NCBI GenBank assembly: GCA_016219645.1
Contig: JACRLR010000016.1
Coordinates: 310,001-374,000, forward strand
Reading direction: 5' to 3'
Length of the DNA stretch: 64,000 bases
DNA from: Nitrospirota bacterium
GTDB taxonomy: Bacteria; Nitrospirota; Nitrospiria; Nitrospirales; Nitrospiraceae
The notes beneath the pieces were generated by a model. It did not search any database, was not told the origin of the DNA, and worked only from the letters and a program-made list of their open reading frames with translations. Positions 35,187 to 44,427 of this stretch are shown one piece after another (the stretch's first letter is position 1; each line of letters opens with the position of its first letter). Both the position numbers and the translations under genes were made by a program.

Positions 35187-35239
35187 ATTGGATGCTTCCA
35201 ACTAATTGGGACGATCCCAATATTTTGGGAATTGATCTC
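35187..35239. promoter_or_regulatory. candidate enhancer sites: inverted repeats upstream of a sigma-54 promoter
   Basis: ATTGGGACGATCCCAAT at 35205-35221 has perfect 7-bp arms around CGA. TTGGATGCTTCCAA at 35188-35201 is a second palindrome, and TTTTGGGAATT follows. They lie about 110-145 bases upstream of the sigma-54 element, a normal distance for enhancer-binding-protein sites. Confidence 0.5.
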
Positions 35240-35330
35240 CGCCTATGACCCCTGTCGCCTTCTTGCAAAATCCCCATCTTGTCATTCCATATCAACTACT
35301 TATGCTGACCTGCTCTCTACGTAGTTCGCC

Positions 35331-35346
35331 TGGCATCACTGTTGCT
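35331..35346 (+). promoter_or_regulatory. sigma-54 promoter element
   Basis: TGGCATCACTGTTGCT matches the TGGCAC-N5-TTGCW consensus with GG at 35332-35333 and GC at 35344-35345, spaced ten bases apart. It lies 41 bases upstream of the STAS-like gene start, so RNA would begin near 35357. Confidence 0.65.
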
Positions 35347-35386
35347 GAATACCCGGTCGACAGACGAACACTAAGGAGCGATGGAG

Positions 35387-35659
35387 ATGATGCTCAAGAT
35401 TACGATGATTCAAGAAAGCAGGCGCGACGTGCTCATCAAGCTCGAAGGAAAAATCACGGATGAATGGGCTGTTCTCCTGGATGGAGAGTGCCGCGCCTAT
35501 CTCAGGCAGGAGAAAGCCGTGCATCTGGATTGTTCCCATGTCGATTTCATCGATGCCAGGGGGGTTGAGGTTTTGAATAACCTTCCCCAAACACAAGTCA
35601 ATCTCATGAGCGCACCCGGTTTTATCACGGAGTTGCTGCAGATTGGAGGCCGGTCATGA
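35387..35659 (+). CDS. STAS-like (anti-sigma antagonist type) protein
   Basis: The protein has 90 residues, started at the ATG at 35387, which is eight bases after AAGGAG; the ATG at 35381 is too close. The strand-helix-strand pattern with VHLDCSHVDFIDARGVEVL resembles STAS domains, where a loop Ser/Thr or Asp accepts regulation. Here the loop has Asp-Ala-Arg. It overlaps the ECF sigma gene by four bases (ATGA), so the two are coupled. It could modulate an anti-sigma protein. Confidence 0.6.
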   Translation: MMLKITMIQESRRDVLIKLEGKITDEWAVLLDGECRAYLRQEKAVHLDCSHVDFIDARGVEVLNNLPQTQVNLMSAPGFITELLQIGGRS

Positions 35660-36366
35660 ATGCAGATGCCATCACCTACACAGAGTCCATTGATTACAGC
35701 CCTTCCATGAACTGGAAAGCGCCGGCAGTCAAGTCATCCAGCCTGACGAAGGCCGAGGACACAGTCATCGCGAGACTCAAGCGCGGTGACGAAGGGGCCT
35801 TCGACGAATTGGTCAACCAGCACCACAGCGCGCTCATCCGAATGGCGATGGGCTACGTGGCAGATCGGGAAGTGGCTGAGGAAGTGGTCCAGGACACCTG
35901 GATGGCCGTGATTGAAAGTCTCGATCGGTTCGAAGGCCGTTCATCCCTTCGTACCTGGATCTGCGGGATTTTGATCCATAAGGCCAAGGATCGCGGCGTT
36001 CGCGAGAAGCGCCATACGACCTTCTCGGCCTTCGCGTCCTACGATGACGACAACGATGAAGCAGTCGATCCCTCCCGCTTCCAGCAGAGCGGCGAGTGGG
36101 CCGGTCACTGGGCCTTCCCCCCGCAGCCCTGGGACGAACGGACACCGGAGACACTGCTGGCCAGCCAGCAAGCGGTCAATGCGATGCAGCGGGCGATCGA
36201 ATCCTTGCCGGCGACCTTGAAGGAGGTGCTCGTTCTCCGCGATGTGGAAGGGGTTGAGGCCAAGGAAGTCTGCGAGATGTTGAAGATTACGGAAACCAAC
36301 CTCTATGTCAGGCTTCACCGGGCGCGAGAGCGAGTGAGAGTGGCAGTGGAAACGGCCCTCGGATGA
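35656..36366 (+). CDS. ECF (sigma-24 type) RNA polymerase sigma factor
   Basis: The 236-residue protein has a region-2 stretch (LVNQHHSALIRMAMGYVADR, then AEEVVQDTWMAVIESL) and a region-4 helix-turn-helix (LPATLKEVLVLRDVEGVEAK, then YVRLHRARERVRVAVE). The linker between them (about residues 115-175, with SGEWAGHWAFPPQPWDER) is long. It directs RNA polymerase to specific promoters. An anti-sigma zinc-finger gene lies 133 bases downstream and a STAS-like gene overlaps upstream. A sigma-54 promoter ahead of the operon would put ECF activity under the GAF-domain activator. Confidence 0.9.
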   Translation: MNADAITYTESIDYSPSMNWKAPAVKSSSLTKAEDTVIARLKRGDEGAFDELVNQHHSALIRMAMGYVADREVAEEVVQDTWMAVIESLDRFEGRSSLRTWICGILIHKAKDRGVREKRHTTFSAFASYDDDNDEAVDPSRFQQSGEWAGHWAFPPQPWDERTPETLLASQQAVNAMQRAIESLPATLKEVLVLRDVEGVEAKEVCEMLKITETNLYVRLHRARERVRVAVETALG

Positions 36367-36499
36367 TAAGATTGAGGCTGAAGTTGGAAACCGTCAGTCT
36401 CGAGCCTTCAGCCTAGAAGCTACCCTAGCAGGGAGGCGCTGTAAGAAATCGATGATCGGGGGGACTCAGGGGTGAAGTCTCAATCGATGGACACTCCTC

Positions 36500-36766
36500 A
36501 TGAAGAACCATCCTGCACCGTGGGTCCACACCGGAGTCACCTGCCGCGAGGTTACAGACTGTGCTTCTGAGTACTTGGACGACAACATTTCCATCTTGAC
36601 CAAAGTTCGAGTCGGGCTGCATCTTGTTTCCTGCACCCACTGCCGTACTTATGTGCAACAGATCGATCTTGTATCCACTGCGCTGGGCAATCTTCCCAAA
36701 CTCTATCCATCGCCCACGAATCATCTCCGTCTGAAACAGCAGTTCGCCGCCCGTCTCGCCAGCTAG
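36500..36766 (+). CDS. zinc-finger anti-sigma-like protein
   Basis: The 88-residue protein carries the H-x3-C-x2-C ZAS motif (HLVSCTHCRTY) near residue 44 and an upstream Cys (TCREVTDCASEYLDD). It has no transmembrane segment, so it would be a soluble anti-sigma. It follows an ECF sigma gene after 133 bases that contain a 9-bp hairpin (36375-36414). The ATG has no clear ribosome binding site. It is similar in layout to the orphan at 26264-26539. Confidence 0.7.
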   Translation: MKNHPAPWVHTGVTCREVTDCASEYLDDNISILTKVRVGLHLVSCTHCRTYVQQIDLVSTALGNLPKLYPSPTNHLRLKQQFAARLAS

Positions 36767-36985
36767 AGCACTCTCCCAGGCATGGGAGCTTTGCCCGGGG
36801 CTGTCCAGGATGGGAACGCGTTATCCATTCCGTTTTTCCGCGTGAAAAGCATTCGTCCGATATTCCCGAAGCACGCCATGCAAGGCTGGTGGAACTTGCC
36901 AGATCTGTAAGTTCCGTTGTCTCGGACGACATAGCCCCATGGGGCACAGATCCTCCTGTGTCTTGATCTATCATTTGGGTGCCGC

Positions 36986-38329
36986 ATGGCGAGTGCGTTG
37001 ATTTACGACCGTCTGCAATTCGCTTTCACCTGCACATTTCACTATCTCTTTCCTCAGTTGACGATGGGGCTGGCTCTGCTGTTGCTCTATCTGAGAAGCA
37101 GGGCTCTCCTTACCGGCGATGACCATTACCACCAAGTCGCGCGTTTCTGGACAAAGGTCTTTGCCTTGAGCTTTGCCTTCGGTGTCGTCACCGGCATTCC
37201 ATTGGAATTTCAGTTCGGCACCAACTGGGCGAAGTTTTCCAACTTTGCCGGCGGAGTCATCGGGCAAGTGCTGGCTATGGAAGGCATGCTCGCCTTCTTT
37301 CTGGAATCGTCGTTCCTCGGCATCTTGCTGTTCGGCGAGAAACGATTCAGTCAGCGCGTGCAATGGTTCGCTGCGCTGATGCTCTTTATTGGTTCCTGGC
37401 TCTCGGGCTATTTCATTCTGGCGACCAACGCGTGGATGCAGCATCCCGTTGCCTACACGGTTGCCCCCGATGGTCGCCTGTTTGTAGACAGTCTCTCCAG
37501 CCTCCTCACCAATCCCTGGCTCTTCTGGCAGTACACGCACAATATGACGGCGGCGGTGGTCACGGCTTCATTCGTCATGGCGGCGCTGGGCGCCTACTAT
37601 CTGCTCTCGGAGCAGCACATTAAGTATGCCAAAACCTTCCTCCGAACCGGCGTCGTGGCGGGGGCTATCGCCGCCGTGCTGATGGGATTTCCTACAGGCC
37701 ACGGGAATGCCCGGCAGGTGTTCGAGCACCAGCCGATCAAGGGCGCGGCCTTTGAAGGCTTGTTCAAGACCGAGCGCGGTGCAGGCTTACTCCTGATCGG
37801 CCAGCCGAATACCGAGACGATGACGATCGATAATCCGCTGATCATTCCGGATGCGCTCAGTGTCGTGGTCTATGACGAGCTCTACGCCGAGGTGAAAGGG
37901 CTTGATGCCTTCCCACGCGAGGACTGGCCGGACAATTTGCCGCTGCTCTATTACTCGTACCATGTCATGGTTGGTCTTGGAACCATACTTGTGTCTCTTA
38001 TGGGATTGGCGTTCCTCTGGCTCTGGCGGGGGCGTTTGTTTACCGCGAATTGGCTGCTTTGGCTACTCATGCTGTCTGCGCCGTTTCCCTATATCGCGAC
38101 GACTGCCGGCTGGATGACGGCCGAAATAGGACGTCAGCCCTGGCTCGTCTACGGTTTGTTGCGCACGGCAGACGGGGCTTCACCACTCGTCCATTCTGGC
38201 AATGCGCTGTTTACCTTGCTCGGTTTTCTGGGGCTCTATCTGGTACTAGGGCTGCTCTTTCTATTTCTGATTGGGGAAACCATCCGCCATGGACCGTCAG
38301 GACATTCGCGGTCGCCGGAGCAGGCATGA
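36986..38329 (+). CDS. cydA: cytochrome bd-type ubiquinol oxidase subunit I
   Basis: This 447-residue membrane protein has the N-terminal His (CTFHYLFPQLTMG), a Glu pair region (GMLAFFLESSFLGI), a second His in YTHNMTAAVVT and the GRQPW motif. These are ligand or quinol-site features of CydA. The Q-loop is short compared with E. coli. It overlaps cydB by four bases. The pair reduces O2 at low concentration, without proton pumping. Confidence 0.92.
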   Translation: MASALIYDRLQFAFTCTFHYLFPQLTMGLALLLLYLRSRALLTGDDHYHQVARFWTKVFALSFAFGVVTGIPLEFQFGTNWAKFSNFAGGVIGQVLAMEGMLAFFLESSFLGILLFGEKRFSQRVQWFAALMLFIGSWLSGYFILATNAWMQHPVAYTVAPDGRLFVDSLSSLLTNPWLFWQYTHNMTAAVVTASFVMAALGAYYLLSEQHIKYAKTFLRTGVVAGAIAAVLMGFPTGHGNARQVFEHQPIKGAAFEGLFKTERGAGLLLIGQPNTETMTIDNPLIIPDALSVVVYDELYAEVKGLDAFPREDWPDNLPLLYYSYHVMVGLGTILVSLMGLAFLWLWRGRLFTANWLLWLLMLSAPFPYIATTAGWMTAEIGRQPWLVYGLLRTADGASPLVHSGNALFTLLGFLGLYLVLGLLFLFLIGETIRHGPSGHSRSPEQA

Positions 38330-39354
38330 TGGAAACATTTTGGTACTGCGCCCTCACGTTGATGCTGGCAATCTATGTCGTCCTCGACGGATTCGACTTC
38401 GGCCTGGGCATCATCTATCGGTTCGTCGCACGGACTGAAGTGGACCGGCGCACGGCCTTGGCCGCAATCGGACCGGTGTGGAACGGTAATGAAGTGTGGT
38501 TGATTGCCGCGGGCGGCTTGCTCTTTTTTGCCTTTCCGAAAGCCTATGCTGCGGGGTTCAGCGGTTTTTACCTGGCCCTCACCATCGTGTTGTGGTTGTT
38601 GATCGTCCGTGGGCTTGCGCTCGAACTGCGCTCGCACCTGGCTCATGTCTTGTGGCGACAGTTCTGGGACGCGGCATTTGCCGGAGCCAGTACGTTGCTG
38701 GCCGTCGTGTTCGGCGCAACGCTCGGCAATCTCATTCGCGGCGTCCCGCTCAATCAAGACGGCTATTTCTTCATGGCACTCTGGGCCGACTTCATGATGG
38801 GACCGAATCCGGGAATTCTCAATTGGTTCACGGTCCTCATCGGAGTCACGAGCGCGGCGACCCTTGCATTCCACGGCGCCAACTATCTGGCGATGAAAAC
38901 AGAGGGCCAGTTGCGCGGACAAGCCCGCCGCGCGGCCTGGCTGACAGGGGCGGCGGCGGTGGTCCTGGTCGGACTGGCGCTGACGGCAGTTCCCTTTGCG
39001 CAGCCCTCTTTCCGTCTCAACTATGATGCTCATCCGATCGGGTACGCCTTCCCCGTCATCGGCTTGGTTGCTCTAGTGGCGGCGCTTGGATTGCGAAGAC
39101 GCGATCGCGATGCAGGAGCATTCTATGCGACGAGTCTTATGATTCTGGCGATGTTGGCCAGTACGGCCTGGGGGTCTTATCCGAATATCCTGATCACGAC
39201 GAGCGAGCCGGCATACAGCTTGACCGTCACAAACGCGACTGCAGGCGCCTACGGAATGCAGGTCGGGCTCTGGTGGTTTCTCATCGGCTTCGTTCTGATC
39301 ATCGCCTATCAGGTCATTGCGCACCGAGCCTTCTGGGGAAAGGTTCAACTATAG
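38326..39354 (+). CDS. cydB: cytochrome bd-type oxidase subunit II
   Basis: The protein has 342 residues from the ATG at 38326, overlapping cydA by four bases. Early residues METFWYCALTLMLAIYVVLD and GFDFGLGI match the start of CydB, and PVWNGNEVWLIAAGG is a conserved loop. It has about eight membrane segments and ends in QVIAHRAFWGKVQL. It supports the heme-bearing CydA subunit. A CydX-like small subunit is not visible next to it. Confidence 0.92.
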   Translation: MMETFWYCALTLMLAIYVVLDGFDFGLGIIYRFVARTEVDRRTALAAIGPVWNGNEVWLIAAGGLLFFAFPKAYAAGFSGFYLALTIVLWLLIVRGLALELRSHLAHVLWRQFWDAAFAGASTLLAVVFGATLGNLIRGVPLNQDGYFFMALWADFMMGPNPGILNWFTVLIGVTSAATLAFHGANYLAMKTEGQLRGQARRAAWLTGAAAVVLVGLALTAVPFAQPSFRLNYDAHPIGYAFPVIGLVALVAALGLRRRDRDAGAFYATSLMILAMLASTAWGSYPNILITTSEPAYSLTVTNATAGAYGMQVGLWWFLIGFVLIIAYQVIAHRAFWGKVQL

Positions 39355-39463
39355 GCGGCTCGCCTTTCATGGTAGAGGGTACAACGCTTCCGGCTGGGCA
39401 CTGCGCCGGCAACGTTACCGCTGAATGGCCATAATCCGACAACGAAACTGTGGGAGTCAGACA

Positions 39464-41011
39464 ATGATACAGGCCACCAGGTGCGGACTCGATCAGTCGA
39501 CGAATGCTACGAGGCGAGTATTTTGCTGCGGCATCGTGATGGTGTGCCTCGCCATCGGCTCCACGGGATGTGTGTCATTTGGCAAGCACGAAGCAGATGT
39601 CAAAATCATCTACGAGAAGTCTGCTCAATATCACATGCCGGACCGTAATCCTGTGATTGTGATTCCCGGCATCTTAGGCAGCAAACTCTTCGATCGCGAC
39701 TCTCAACGCACGGTGTGGGGCGCCTTTGAACCAGAATCTGTCGATCCAACCACAGCTGAAGGCGCCCGGCTGATTTCGCTCCCCGTCGAGGGGGAGCGGC
39801 AGCTAAGTGAGCTACGAGACGGGGTTGAACCGAACGGCGTGTTGGACAAAGTCCATGTCAATCTGTTCGGCGTTCCACTCAATATTCGCGCCTATGCAGG
39901 AATATTGACGACGCTGGGCGCTGGCGGATACAGGGACGAAGCGCTGGGACTTCACGCCATCGACTATGGCAACGACCACTTCACCTGTTTCCAATTCGAC
40001 TATGACTGGCGGCGTGACAACGTAGAGAGCGCAAAACGGTTGAAGAGGTTTATCGAAGAGAAACGCGCCTACGTTCAACAAGCCTACAAGGACCGTTACG
40101 GCATCGAAAAGGCCGCGGTGAAATTCGATATCGTCGCCCATTCGATGGGTGGTCTCGTCGCACGGTATTTTCTGATGTACGGCGACGCGGATTTGCCCGC
40201 AGACGGCCAAGATGCCGTCGTCACGTGGGCGGGAGCCGACTATGTTGATCGCCTGATCCTCGTCGGACCGCCCAATGCCGGATCCATCAACGCCTTGACC
40301 CAGCTCATTGAAGGATTTGACGTAGGCCGCCCGATCCTTCCGTACTACCAGGCGGCTCTTCTGGGCACGTTTCCCGCGCTCTATGAGTTGCTTCCACGCC
40401 TCCGACATGGGGCGATCGTCTGGGGCGGCGATGAATCTGCACCCGCCCCCAATCTGTACGATCCTGCGCTGTGGGAGCGGTATGAATGGGGACTCGCGTC
40501 CCGGGAGAGACGGAATGTCGAGTTTCTGCACTCGGTGTTGCCTCAGGTCGGCGATGACGAAGAGCGTCGGCGCGTCGCGATGGCGCTACAGACCACGATT
40601 CTTCGAAGAACCAAGGCGTTTCACGAGGCAATGGATCAGCCGGCCCGCTTGCCCTCCGGGGTCGACGTGTTTCTCGTTGCCGGAGATGCGGTGGACACGC
40701 CCCGGCGGGCTTCGGTTGATCGTAAGACCGGTCAATTCAAAATCATCGAATATGGAGCGGGTGATGGCACCGTATTGCGCTCAAGTGCACTGCTTGATGA
40801 ACGAGTGGGAGGCGAGTGGCGCCCTCAGTTGGTCTCGCCGATCGATTGGTCATCCGTCCTATTTTTGTTCTCGGATCATCTGGGGCTCACCCAGGATGAC
40901 GCATTTGCTGACAACGTCTTGTACTGGTTGTTGGAAGATCCAAGAACTCGGCCGGCACAGGGTGGCCGCCGTGTCGGCCGTACGCTCAGTTCGCCCGGAA
41001 AGCGAGAATAG
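39464..41011 (+). CDS. LCAT-type lipase/acyltransferase-like lipoprotein
   Basis: The protein has 515 residues from the ATG at 39464. The signal ends in a lipobox (IGSTGC near residue 38). The lipase-type nucleophile elbow AHSMGGLVARYF (Ser in HSMGG) lies near residue 225, and an early segment (NPVIVIPGILGSKLF) is typical of LCAT/PGAP1-like alpha/beta hydrolases. It may act on lipids or esters at the cell envelope. Substrate unknown. A second strand of conserved residues (GDGTVLRSSAL) could carry the catalytic Asp. Confidence 0.8.
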   Translation: MIQATRCGLDQSTNATRRVFCCGIVMVCLAIGSTGCVSFGKHEADVKIIYEKSAQYHMPDRNPVIVIPGILGSKLFDRDSQRTVWGAFEPESVDPTTAEGARLISLPVEGERQLSELRDGVEPNGVLDKVHVNLFGVPLNIRAYAGILTTLGAGGYRDEALGLHAIDYGNDHFTCFQFDYDWRRDNVESAKRLKRFIEEKRAYVQQAYKDRYGIEKAAVKFDIVAHSMGGLVARYFLMYGDADLPADGQDAVVTWAGADYVDRLILVGPPNAGSINALTQLIEGFDVGRPILPYYQAALLGTFPALYELLPRLRHGAIVWGGDESAPAPNLYDPALWERYEWGLASRERRNVEFLHSVLPQVGDDEERRRVAMALQTTILRRTKAFHEAMDQPARLPSGVDVFLVAGDAVDTPRRASVDRKTGQFKIIEYGAGDGTVLRSSALLDERVGGEWRPQLVSPIDWSSVLFLFSDHLGLTQDDAFADNVLYWLLEDPRTRPAQGGRRVGRTLSSPGKRE

Positions 41012-41194
41012 TGAGAGAAGGGTTAGGCTCACTGGCGGTGGGGAGTTATGGCATGGCCTTTCGGATACGTCAGTAGAATTGCATGTAAGGTCGGGCGGAC
41101 TCGGGCGACTACATGATAGCAGCAAAAAGCAACTTGTAGCCAAGAGAGACTTAATCGCCACAATCTTCATCCAAATCAATAAAGGAAATTTGCC

Positions 41195-41710
41195 ATGATC
41201 AGGACAGCCACCGCTACGATACCGATCGAGAGTGATACCGATACCACTTTGAGCGAGAAACTGCAGGCTCTGGGAACGTTCATGACCCGCTATGGACTGG
41301 TAGTGATCTTTGCCTGGATCGGGGCAATGAAGTTTTCCGCCTACGAAGCGAGCGGCATTCAACCGTTGGTCGCTAATAGTCCCTTGATGAGTTGGCTCTA
41401 CAACATCTTCAGCGTGCAGGCCTTCTCGAACTGGCTCGGTGTATTGGAAATTGCCATCGCCGTGATGATTGCAGTTAGGCCTGTCTCCGCAAAAATCTCA
41501 GCAGTAGGCAGTGCGCTGGGCGCGGTGCTGTTCCTGGGCACTCTCAGTTTCATGCTGTCCACGCCACCTGTGTGGGAGGCTAGCTTGGGTGGGTTCCCCG
41601 CCCTGTCGGTCGCGCCGGGACAATTCTTATTGAAGGACCTGGCACTGTTGGGAGCATCGATTTGGACGCTGGGCGAAGCGCTCTCAGGTATGAGTCATAA
41701 GTCACGATAA
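41195..41710 (+). CDS. DUF417/YkgB-family inner-membrane protein
   Basis: The 171-residue protein has four predicted membrane helices (LVVIFAWIGAMKFSAYEAS, then AIAVMIAVRPVS, and LGAVLFLGTLSFML). WIGAMKFSAYEA is a hallmark of DUF417, whose E. coli member RclC is linked to reactive-chlorine defence. The ATG is behind AAAGG. It is next to glucose dehydrogenase and near cydAB. Its exact task is not known. Confidence 0.85.
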   Translation: MIRTATATIPIESDTDTTLSEKLQALGTFMTRYGLVVIFAWIGAMKFSAYEASGIQPLVANSPLMSWLYNIFSVQAFSNWLGVLEIAIAVMIAVRPVSAKISAVGSALGAVLFLGTLSFMLSTPPVWEASLGGFPALSVAPGQFLLKDLALLGASIWTLGEALSGMSHKSR

Positions 41711-41748
41711 ATAAAACAGACCGGTAGATAACGATAGGAGAACATACG

Positions 41749-42852
41749 ATGCGAGCCATAGCTGTGCTCCCGGGAAAACCCAACTCAATCCATCTGGCGG
41801 AACTGCCCAAGCCATTGGTCCACGAAATCCCCAATGGAAGAGGCGTGTTGGTGCAAGTGCTGCGCGTCGGGGTGGATGGCACTGACAGAGAAATCAACGC
41901 CGCCGAATATGGCCAGGCTCCGCCAGGTTACGATTTTCTCGTGATCGGCCATGAGTGTTTTGGGCGGGTGCTGGAAGTCGGCCCCAACGTCACAGAGTTC
42001 GTGCCAGGCGATTATGTGGTCCCGACAGTGCGGCGCCCAGGCGGCAGCTTCTACGACCAGATAGGCCAGTACGACATGACCAGCGAGGATGTCTACTACG
42101 AGCGGGGGATCAACCTCCGTCACGGCTACCTGACCGAGCTGTTTGTGGATGATCCGGAATATCTGGTCAAAATTCCGAAAGGGCTCAAGGATGTGGCTGT
42201 TCTGCTTGAGCCGACCTCGATCATTGAAAAAGGCATCATCCAGGCCTATGAAGCGCAGCGACGGTTCAAGGTCTGGCGACCGAAGAAAGCGGCGGTGCTG
42301 GGGGCAGGAACTGTGGGATTGCTCGCGGCCCTCTCGCTGAAGATGAAGGGCTTCGAGGTCACCAGTTTCGGGAAAGAGAGTAGGCCGTCACGCAATCTCG
42401 ATCTTCTGGAGGAATTGGGTGTGCGGTACATCTCGACGAACGATCTGTCGATCCGAGAAGCGGCGAAACGTTTTGGCCCGTTCGATCTCATGTTCGAAGC
42501 GACCGGCTATTCTCCTGTGGTGTTCGAGGCCATGGAATGTCTCGGCAAGAACGGCGTGCTGGTGTTGGCGAGCGTGACGGGAGGCGACCGTGAACATGCA
42601 GTCCCGGCGGACAAAATCAATCTGGACTTCGTGCTCGGAAACAAGCTGGTTGTTGGGACTGTCAATGCCAATCGCGAATACTTTGAAACAGGCGTGTACG
42701 ACTTTGCGCGAGCCGAGCTGGAGTTCCCTGGCTGGCTCCCGAAGTTGCTGACTCATCCGGTGACAGGGCTGGAGAACTATCAGGAAATGATGCAGACGCT
42801 GACGAAGGAACGCAACGCAATTAAGGTTTTTGTGAATGTTGCGTACGACTAA
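41749..42852 (+). CDS. glucose 1-dehydrogenase-like MDR oxidoreductase
   Basis: The 367-residue protein has a GroES-like N-terminal part ([12 protein letters not shown]) and an NAD(P)-binding site ([17 protein letters not shown]) near residue 185. The C-terminal third ([19 protein letters not shown]) fits the glucose dehydrogenase C-terminal family. It would oxidise an aldose at C1 to a lactone, which could then be hydrolysed. This fits the gluconolactonase-like gene, though they are 15 kb apart and one is exported. A good AGGAG site precedes the ATG. Confidence 0.82.
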   Translation: MRAIAVLPGKPNSIHLAELPKPLVHEIPNGRGVLVQVLRVGVDGTDREINAAEYGQAPPGYDFLVIGHECFGRVLEVGPNVTEFVPGDYVVPTVRRPGGSFYDQIGQYDMTSEDVYYERGINLRHGYLTELFVDDPEYLVKIPKGLKDVAVLLEPTSIIEKGIIQAYEAQRRFKVWRPKKAAVLGAGTVGLLAALSLKMKGFEVTSFGKESRPSRNLDLLEELGVRYISTNDLSIREAAKRFGPFDLMFEATGYSPVVFEAMECLGKNGVLVLASVTGGDREHAVPADKINLDFVLGNKLVVGTVNANREYFETGVYDFARAELEFPGWLPKLLTHPVTGLENYQEMMQTLTKERNAIKVFVNVAYD

Positions 42853-42973
42853 AGGACATGACTGTGACCAATTATCCCGGTGGGCTCATCGGATGCTGTG
42901 TTGACATGAATGTTCGGAGGGCTCAGGCTGTACAAGGGTATTTATCCACTACTACTACACTAGGAGGTTTGTG

Positions 42974-43288
42974 ATGAAAAAGATTATGCTGTCGGTCATT
43001 GCAGTCATGTGTGTGGCGGGTTTCAGCTCCCTTTCATTTGCCGAAGATATGGGGAAGATGAAGGGGGAAATGATGGGCGAGATGAAGGGTGAGATGAAAG
43101 GTATGAAGGGGGAAACGGGCGAGATGAAGGGCGAAATGAAGGGTGAGATGAAGGGAATGAAGGGCGAGATGAAGGGCAAGCATGATGAGATGAAGGGGGA
43201 AATGAAAGGTAAGCATGATGAGATGAAAGGGGAAATGAAAAGCATGAAGGGGGAAATGGGCGAGATGAAGGGAGCTATGGGGAAGTAG
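42974..43288 (+). CDS. periplasmic Met/Lys/Gly/Glu repeat protein
   Basis: The protein has 104 residues from the ATG at 42974 with AGGAGG six bases before. A signal peptide (KIMLSVIAVMCVAGF, cut after SFA) is followed by about 75 residues made of MKGE, MKG and MMGE units, with two copies of KHDEMKGEMK. Met and His spacing could bind Cu or another soft metal, and the Lys/Glu pattern favours a helix. The codons vary little, so the DNA is also repetitive. No family is recognised. Confidence 0.75.
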   Translation: MKKIMLSVIAVMCVAGFSSLSFAEDMGKMKGEMMGEMKGEMKGMKGETGEMKGEMKGEMKGMKGEMKGKHDEMKGEMKGKHDEMKGEMKSMKGEMGEMKGAMGK

Positions 43289-43318
43289 GAGTTTATCCGG
43301 TCTCTTGTTTGATCCTCT

Positions 43319-43363
43319 CGGCCTGTGGTCGGTTCGACACTGATCGCAGGCCGTTCTGTTTCT
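43319..43363 (+). terminator. candidate rho-independent terminator
   Basis: CGGCCTG at 43319-43325 pairs with CAGGCCG at 43347-43353, extended by several more pairs, then TTCTGTTTCT. It lies 30 bases after the repeat protein stop. Confidence 0.5.
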
Positions 43364-43446
43364 GCACCTCACCGGCCTTGTAAGAATCGAGGCCGGGCGT
43401 CGACTAAGGAGCAGACAGGTGGTCCACAGCCAGAGGAGATACGATC

Positions 43447-44427
43447 ATGACCGCGCTCATTCACGAAGAAGCCGGAACAAGTATAGGCCGGGAGGAAGAG
43501 CCCGTTTCTGGGCCGGCGATGAAGGCCGACCAGTTCCCATCCACAGATCAATCTGACTCAGTCGATCTTACCGCAAACCAGGATGACGCGTTGGCTGCAC
43601 GACCTGCCTCATCTCCGGCGATCGAGAGGGTCTATCGCCATCGGTTACCAGTAAGGATCAGCCATTGGCTCAATGTCCCCATTCTTATCATCCTGATTAT
43701 GAGCGGGCTCCAAATTTTCAATGCCCATCCGGCTCTCTATTGGGGCGATCGATCCGATCGCGATCGGCCGTTGATCTCGATCCGTCCTGAAAAAACCGAG
43801 AGCGGCGAGATGCGCGGCATCACGACCATTCTGGGCTATAAGTTCGACACAACAGGAGTGCTCGGCTATTCGGATGGCAAGCGCCGAGCCTTCCCTGCCT
43901 GGGCGACCATTCCGAGCGCCAAAATTCTGGCGATGGGACGGCAGTGGCACCTGTTCTTCGCGTGGCTCCTCGTCATCAATGGGTTGTTTTTCACGGCTTA
44001 TGCATTGATCAGTCGGCATGCGGCTCGCGATCTGGCTCCGACCGGCGAAGACCTGCGTGGTATCGGCAAGGCCGTCAAAGACCACATTGTCCTGCGGCAT
44101 CCCCAAGGTGAGGAGGCCAAGCGGTACAACGTGCTGCAAAAACTCGCCTATGTCGTGATTCTGTTCGTGGTGGCGCCGTTGATCGTGCTGACGGGCCTTG
44201 CGATGTCGCCGACGATCGATGCGGCGGTCCCCTGGCTGCTCACGATATTCGGCGGGCGGCAGGCGGCGAGGACGATCCATTTCGTTGCCTGTTTTTCATT
44301 CGTCGCTTTTATTATCGTCCACGTAGCGGAAGTCTTCTTGACAGGGTTCTTTAATAACATGCGGTCGATGGTGACGGGATGGTTTGTCGTGAAGCACGAG
44401 CGTGAAGGAGCGAGCCATGAAGCCTAG
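43447..44427 (+). CDS. cytochrome b561-type membrane subunit
   Basis: This 326-residue protein has a hydrophilic N-terminus and four to five membrane helices. Candidate heme-binding His residues are in RHRLPVRISHWLNVPILI, GRQWHLFFAWLL and ARTIHFVACFSFVAF. It matches the cytochrome b subunits of Mo-containing oxidoreductases such as thiosulfate or formate enzymes and Ni/Fe hydrogenases. The partner molybdoprotein is encoded 180 bases downstream, so the two probably move electrons between a periplasmic substrate and the quinone pool. A repeat begins right after its stop. Confidence 0.85.
   Translation: MTALIHEEAGTSIGREEEPVSGPAMKADQFPSTDQSDSVDLTANQDDALAARPASSPAIERVYRHRLPVRISHWLNVPILIILIMSGLQIFNAHPALYWGDRSDRDRPLISIRPEKTESGEMRGITTILGYKFDTTGVLGYSDGKRRAFPAWATIPSAKILAMGRQWHLFFAWLLVINGLFFTAYALISRHAARDLAPTGEDLRGIGKAVKDHIVLRHPQGEEAKRYNVLQKLAYVVILFVVAPLIVLTGLAMSPTIDAAVPWLLTIFGGRQAARTIHFVACFSFVAFIIVHVAEVFLTGFFNNMRSMVTGWFVVKHEREGASHEA

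Noticed and set aside
39355-39463. CydX-like small subunit after cydB
   Set aside because: Only a 21-codon frame without a hydrophobic helix is present.
43034-43372. Antisense frames full of His, Leu, Phe or Ser, Pro, Ile opposite the MKGE-repeat gene
   Set aside because: They are simple mirror translations of a repetitive DNA sequence.
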